Positions 59,384-64,000 of a stretch of 64,000 nucleotides of DNA are shown piece by piece. Both the position numbers and the translations under genes were made by a program. The stretch is from Tribonema minus (taxonomy: Eukaryota; Sar; Xanthophyceae; Tribonematales; Tribonemataceae), in NCBI GenBank assembly GCA_017506865.1, contig JAFCMP010000007.1, forward strand, positions 372,001-436,000. The letters are read 5' to 3'. Within the stretch, counting starts at the first letter, position 1; every line of letters starts with the position of its first letter. The notes under the pieces were generated by a model that saw only the letters and a program-made list of their open reading frames with translations, made no database searches and was not told the DNA's origin.

Positions 59384-60484
59384 GTGGCGTGTTCGTTTGG
59401 TAGTCTAGCGCCGACGGTGCAGTTGGTAGTGTAGTCGTCGATGTCAAATGGTAATACTGCTGAGGCGTTTGACGTGTTCGGCAACGTTTGCGTGTCTGTC
59501 TGTTCTGCTCAGATGATACATTATTGTATGGTACGTAAACTGGGGCCCTTCAACCACAAGGGCCTGAAGACCCCTTCAACCTTGGCCAATTGGCTCATAG
59601 GAGCGTGCGATAACCCTGTGGCACTTGGTGATATGATTGAGGCTCAAGCTTCTGCATTGACAGTGCTGTGACGTCATCTTGCCTGTAGCATGAATCCGCA
59701 TGCGCAAGCACCTGCTAGCGCGCATCAAGTGTCCTGCATGTGTGTCATCGCCATTCTGGTTTGCACGAAACAGTGAGAGAGGTCCGACGTGCACACTGCA
59801 AGTGTAGTGCATGCACAATGCACAGAACAAGCAGCAGCACCGTCTGTGTGCCGGTGTGCAAGCGTCCAGGTCAGGTACGACCACGTCGCACATCATGGCA
59901 CATGAACTGCCCTCAGTGCAGGATGTGAGATCTTTCAAAAGCACACTCTGCCCACCATCAAGAAAGTTGGTCAAACACACGGCAATGATGGCACTGCTTG
60001 CCGCTTCTGTCCTGTCAGAGTCAGTGCTTGCTCCTGTGAAAATTCTGACAAGGCACCTGTATACTTGATTGAATGCACCCTGTGCTCTAAAACGCCTGGA
60101 GCTAAGGCAGCGGCGTTGAATGACCACAGGCACGACCACATCAGGCAAAAAGGCACGATGAAAAACTAGTTTTTTAAACTATCCTTGAGGCACAGGTCAA
60201 TACTGAATCTCCTCAATGATCAGCTTGCAAGCCTACGCAGCAGTCACAAGACCATGCAAGCAGCAGGCGCCGACCCCCTTGCGACGCTTCAACAGAGCTC
60301 CCAGCAGTGGATGTATTCACATGTACACGAAGATGTGATGGCGGCGCACCCCGTTTGATCACCTACGAAGCTGTCTGCCGTTTGATCACCTACGAAGCTG
60401 TCTGCCTCGATGTACTGCCGCTGCTACCCTGCAGTCCACCATCGCAAAGTACACTGTACCGCCCCCGTACTGCCCTGTACTGCG
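59384..60484. other. Spacer between helicase and holocytochrome c synthase genes
   Basis: No supported gene. Short ORFs on both strands lack recognisable domains. Any 5' exon of the SKA1-like gene might lie here or between 61439 and 61566, but I could not find a phase-consistent one. Confidence 0.45.
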
Positions 60485-61438
60485 TCACCGCGCAGGCGGC
60501 GGCCTGTCATCCGGGGGCTGCCCCCCATCCCGCGCCGCCGCCGCCGCCAACCCCCCCAGCGTCGGCACCCTCTCCACCCCCAGCCTCAGCTCCTCCTTGG
60601 CAAACATACATGCCCTATGGAGCGCGGCGTCGGCGCTGTCGAGCGCGGGGCGCACGTCGAGGTGGAGCGCGACCGGCCGCTCCGGGGTCCCCTTGCCGGC
60701 GTAGAAGTCGATGACGTAGCGCACCTCGCGCCCTGCGCTCTCCACGACCCAGTCGTGCCTGTCGAAGGGCGGCTTGTAGCCCAGGACATTGGTCTTGAAC
60801 CAGGCCTTGGGGCTGATGTCGTTGGGGCGCCCCCGGAACTCTTTGAGTTTCGGGTCGCCGCCGCGCATGGCCTCCCACTCTCTCACCTTGCTCCAGCCCT
60901 GCTCGTTGACGGCGTTGTGGATCGCCAGAACGATGGGGACGTCCTGCTCCTGCGCCTCCCACCCCTTGCGCTTCATGGCGTTGAAGTACTGCTGCTCCGA
61001 GGGGTACACCCACACGTTGGCTCCCTCCGGCTGGTGCTGCGGGGTCACCTCGCCTTTGGGTATCGTGCTGCACTGCCGGGCGGTGCTGAGCGGAACCGTC
61101 TGCTGCGGATGCGGGGCCTGACCGTACTTGTAATCGCCCACTAGAGGGTTATAAGCACCAGCAGCATCAGCTGCTTGGCCTTTGACAGGGCAACCACAGT
61201 CGTCGCCGCCGGCAGAAGGTCGTTGCGGCTCGTGCTGTTGATGCTGCTGCTGTTGCCGTATGGCGGAGGAAGGTGGACGCGTGGTATTGCCACTGCTGCT
61301 CCCAGGAAACCAGGCTGTAATTGATTGCAGCCATCCTGACTGACCGCCACTGCTGCTGCTGCCTGCATCTGTTTTACGATTTACCTTCACTGGACAGCCG
61401 CCGCCACTGACGCTCTCATCAGAGTTGGTCGACGCCAT
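60485..61438 (-). CDS. HCCS: Holocytochrome c synthase (cytochrome c heme lyase)
   Basis: System III enzyme of the mitochondrial intermembrane space that attaches heme to apocytochrome c. It is a single uninterrupted frame of 317 aa starting MASTNSDESVSGGGCPVKVN. Two CPV heme-binding motifs lie in the N-terminal third (residues about 15 and 82). The core family blocks follow in order: WVYPSEQQYFNAMKRKGWEA, IHNAVNEQGWSKVREWE, FRGRPNDISPKAWF, GYKPPFDRHDWVV (which holds a conserved histidine), REVRYVIDFYAGKG, and LDVRPALDSADAALHR. The length fits the family. It is the only clearly intronless conserved gene in the window. It lies head-to-head with the SKA1-like gene on the other strand. The long plus-strand frame across it is a shadow. 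Confidence 0.95.
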   Translation of the reverse strand: MASTNSDESVSGGGCPVKVNRKTDAGSSSSGGQSGWLQSITAWFPGSSSGNTTRPPSSAIRQQQQHQQHEPQRPSAGGDDCGCPVKGQAADAAGAYNPLVGDYKYGQAPHPQQTVPLSTARQCSTIPKGEVTPQHQPEGANVWVYPSEQQYFNAMKRKGWEAQEQDVPIVLAIHNAVNEQGWSKVREWEAMRGGDPKLKEFRGRPNDISPKAWFKTNVLGYKPPFDRHDWVVESAGREVRYVIDFYAGKGTPERPVALHLDVRPALDSADAALHRACMFAKEELRLGVERVPTLGGLAAAAARDGGQPPDDRPPPAR

Positions 61439-61566
61439 CGCTCCCTTTACTGATCAGGACACACACGTACACACCGGGCTCCGTTCGCGATGTATGTGTC
61501 ATGACAACTTCAAGGCCAAAACTTCAACAGCGCGTGAGCAATACAACTGACCAGCGTTTGCTACAG

Positions 61567-64000
61567 GGCTGGGAGTGATCAACGTCGAGCTGCTGGGACG
61601 GGCGTGCGTTAGACACGTCAGGGAACTCGAGTACCAGGCATTGGCGGACACTGCTGGCGGGTTTGCCAATTACCAACTGCCACTTTTGGGCCCCAGAGGC
61701 GCGAGCGTGCTACCACGTATCATGGACTCTGCGATACAGAACGTGGAGCTGGAGTTCAAACGTATAGCCAACAATCTGCAGTATGCATCACACAGGCTGG
61801 ACACAGCGATGGCCAAAGCCGCAGCCAGGTATGCGAAAAACCAGCGTCGTTGAAGGTCAAACATTGCCAGCGCTCTAGACGGCGCAAAAGCACTGAGAGC
61901 AGGTTTCCTATCATGTGCGAATGTAACAGCAAGTGTAGAACACCAGATCTGCAAAGCTGCGCCTGTTAATGCAACGCCGGCCCTAAAACGACACAGCTTC
62001 CTTCTTGGAGCACTTGGAGCACCAGACCAGGCAGCTGTCGGCCGTGTAGCGTGCGCGTTGCGTGCTGCAAGACGACGCAGACATGCCTGCTTGCCTGAGC
62101 GCCGAAGCATCACACCCAGCAAACCTTCTTGAAGTGACGCCCCAGCACACCTTCTTCAAGTGACACCCCAGTTGAGATTTAAAACTAACGCTCCAGCTTC
62201 CCTTATTCACACAGACCCCATACTCATCGCACCGATCTCCCTTCCACTTTCGCAACTCGTCACGACAGCGGCGGCGGCGTACCGGACGTGTACCGCCTGG
62301 TGCGGCGCCTGCGTGCGCTGCAGAGGACGGCGGCGCAGCTCGAGGAACAGTCCCAAAAGGAACGCGCGCGCTCCGAGGCGTGCGCCGCGGAACTTTCCGC
62401 GCTGCTGCTGAGCAGCGCTGACGGCATGGCAAAGGCGTACGCGCGGCTCGGCTGCGAGGTGGACGGGGAGTGGGCGGCGGCGGCGGACGCGGTGCGGATG
62501 CAGCTGCAGCAGCAGCAGCTGAGCGATGGTGACGGCGGCGGTGTTGATGACGCTCAGCAGCGAGGGGTGGACGCGTCTGCAGTTGTGAGTGTATACTGTG
62601 GGGCATGTAGTCTGCGTGCGTAGCTGAAAACTGAGATTGTTGTCTCAGTGTCGGCGGTGGCTCGCGGTAAACGACGAGATCTCCGCTGTGGCGCACCACG
62701 GCCGCCAGTGGCAACAAGGCACTGCATGCGCACCAGATTACGCGCATATGACTCCCCCGCCTTCAACTCGACCCGGAGTCATTGTGAACCACGGGTCTCA
62801 GCAGTGCTCATCGCTGCTTGGGTCTCTCAGACACATCTTTGGCCCTCTAGCGGAGCTCCTCTTTTCTTTCTTGCACAAGCGGCACACAGTCCCAATGATG
62901 CGCCCAACGGCAAACCCCAATCCTAGCACAATGCGGAAAGCCAGGGGTGAACACGCTACTCTCAGGGTGCGGCAAAATGTGACTCGTTTGCAGGTCCACC
63001 GCTGTCCCCTCGTGCGTTGCGGAATAGCTTCAACTTTATTTCAACTTCAACTGCCAAAGAAGGAAGCATGACAAAGCATGTAGAACTGCATCATCATTTC
63101 TTGGCGGCGGAAAGTTCCAGACCTGCCTCACCGTGTGCTCTGGCAGTGGCGCTGGTCCACGACACAGGATTCGTGATCTGCCGACAGCAGGCTGCAGGGT
63201 GTGCGCTTCAAAAATGACCTTATTAGTCAATTGTGTGCATCAAGGGCATGGCTCAGCTCTGTGCAGCAGCTCTTGTACAGCATGCGTGGTGTGCCCTGTG
63301 GCATGTTCAGACTCTGTGCTGTCTGACCCCCCCCCTACTCCCCCCCCCCCCCCCCCCCCCGCCTCTTCTGTGCATGTCGTGCGTGCCATTGCTGCAGGCA
63401 GCAGAAGGCGCATACGCGGAGGTTGGTGAGTGGTTTGTTCTTTGCCACAGTGCATGGTGTTTTGTCAGGGTTCTGCCACGGGGTATGATGAAGTCTCCTT
63501 CATTCACTGCAGCGCTTGTGGCTTTGGACAACCACTCGTAATTATGTTTGGCGCACGCTTTGTTGGGGTAGAACTTCAAGTACTTGAGAAGTTTTTCAAG
63601 AACGCAGGACGACGACGATGGCCTTGACAGCGCCTGCAGCAGGGGGCCACTAATACTGCATCAATCCCCCCATGTTTTGAATTGCATGGTCATATCAGTC
63701 ACTAGGTCGCAAATGTCAACGTGCATGCGTGCGCTGCGTCTGCACAGCACCAGCGGTGACGCACATTACAGCCGCAACGACAGTGCTAGCGCCGGCATTG
63801 CATGTTCCCAGTCAGCGCAGCAGAAAGAAACCCAAGCGCATTGTGCTGAGCATCCGCTGTGCCGCGCGTTCCGCAGGCGCCAGCCGCGAGAACGACTGCC
63901 GCCGCAACGGCAGCGGCGGCGGCGGCGTGGCGCAGGCGCAGTTTCTGGCGCTGCCGACGTCTATACGCGGCCGCTGCAGGCTCGACGACGTGCAGCACGC
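61567..64000 (+). CDS. SKA1-like kinetochore protein candidate, partial at both ends
   Basis: Four exons join with consistent phases: 61567-61828, 62269-62584, 63398-63425 (a 28-nt microexon) and 63877 to the window end. The first encodes a helical block (IMDSAIQNVELEFKRIANNL). The second is coiled-coil-like (VYRLVRRLRALQRTAAQLEE and on). The last carries QFLALPTSIRGRCRLDDVQH, which resembles the start of the microtubule-binding domain of SKA1 (pattern xEFxxIPxYMxGRLTxxxxN). SKA1 couples kinetochores to spindle microtubules. The match covers only about 20 residues, so the call is tentative. Without the splice at 61828 the first frame would stop at 61853. The 5' end is missing: only 128 bp separate the first exon from the divergent HCCS start, so upstream exons may lie on the other side of HCCS. 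Confidence 0.4.
63330..63362 (+). repeat. Long poly-C tract ahead of a microexon
   Basis: A run of C's broken only by TACT lies about 35-65 bp upstream of the 63397 acceptor. It is the longest of several such tracts (others near 4177-4201, 6285-6302, 20431-20453, 38681-38692, 38978-38989, 40070-40160, 54027-54037 and 56208-56228). Those at 4177, 6285, 54027 and 56208 also stand directly before an acceptor used or copied in my models. Confidence 0.8.

Noticed and set aside
60410-61144. Plus-strand ORF of 244 aa
   Set aside because: It is the antisense of holocytochrome c synthase, whose conserved blocks are clear on the minus strand.
1-64000. CRISPR array or bacterial operons
   Set aside because: The repeats present are exon-edge tandems with irregular spacing, and the genes have spliceosomal introns and eukaryotic domains.

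Overview
This is a nuclear genome window from a eukaryote. The genes are split by spliceosomal introns (GT-AG, often GTGAGT/GTGCGT donors), the exons are GC-rich and the introns and spacers are more AT-rich. Short runs of TTAGGG/CCCTAA-type sequence are scattered through introns and spacers. The protein set is eukaryotic: a nucleolar DEAD-box helicase, holocytochrome c synthase, a DUF1771-Smr protein, a flagellar-type RIIa domain fused to guanylate kinase, and a SKA1-like candidate. A secreted protein with K-P-T and P-T-A-x linkers between cysteine-rich domains resembles extracellular proteins of stramenopiles. A flagellate stramenopile alga is my best guess; the sequence alone does not prove it. 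I saw no rRNA, tRNA or CRISPR array.

Layout. About 1.8-9.7 kb (+): a membrane PAP2-type phosphatase in seven phase-consistent exons. About 11.9 and 13.3-14.5 kb (+): weak gene candidates. About 16.9-25.9 kb (+): a large Ala/Glu/Gln-rich coiled-coil protein with two reading-frame breaks and an FG-like tail. 28.5-31.8 kb (+): the secreted protein. 31.9-36.4 kb: transposon territory, with two C-terminal remnants of a retroelement-like protein (-) and a 1.4-kb internally deleted hAT element. 37.3-40.5 kb (+): RIIa-guanylate kinase. 41.1-42.0 kb: a 224-bp tandem duplication with small ORFs. 42.5-44.0 kb (-): a Ser/Thr kinase. 45.8 kb: a third retroelement remnant. 48.2-49.4 kb: a duplicated, frameshifted copy of the kinase first exon and promoter. 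49.7-54.1 kb (+): DUF1771-Smr. 54.9-59.4 kb (+): DDX56/Dbp9 helicase. 60.5-61.4 kb (-): holocytochrome c synthase, intronless. 61.6-64.0 kb (+): SKA1-like gene, cut by the window edge.

The most striking property is not a gene. In most multi-exon genes here, introns carry one to eight decayed tandem copies of the neighbouring exon edge together with its splice site. Copies of an exon 5' end plus acceptor lie upstream of the working exon; copies of an exon 3' end plus donor lie downstream of it. They appear in the PAP2, coiled-coil, guanylate kinase, Smr and helicase genes. The introns also carry TTGAAG/CTTCAA and TTAGGG/CCCTAA motifs, often with the G-rich form nearer the donor and the C-rich form nearer the acceptor, and many acceptors follow long poly-C tracts. 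This suggests introns growing by repeated duplication across splice junctions, leaving decoy splice sites behind.

The genes do not form one pathway. They look like ordinary, unlinked eukaryotic loci: lipid phosphatase, ribosome biogenesis, cytochrome c maturation, flagellar nucleotide metabolism, signalling and mitosis.
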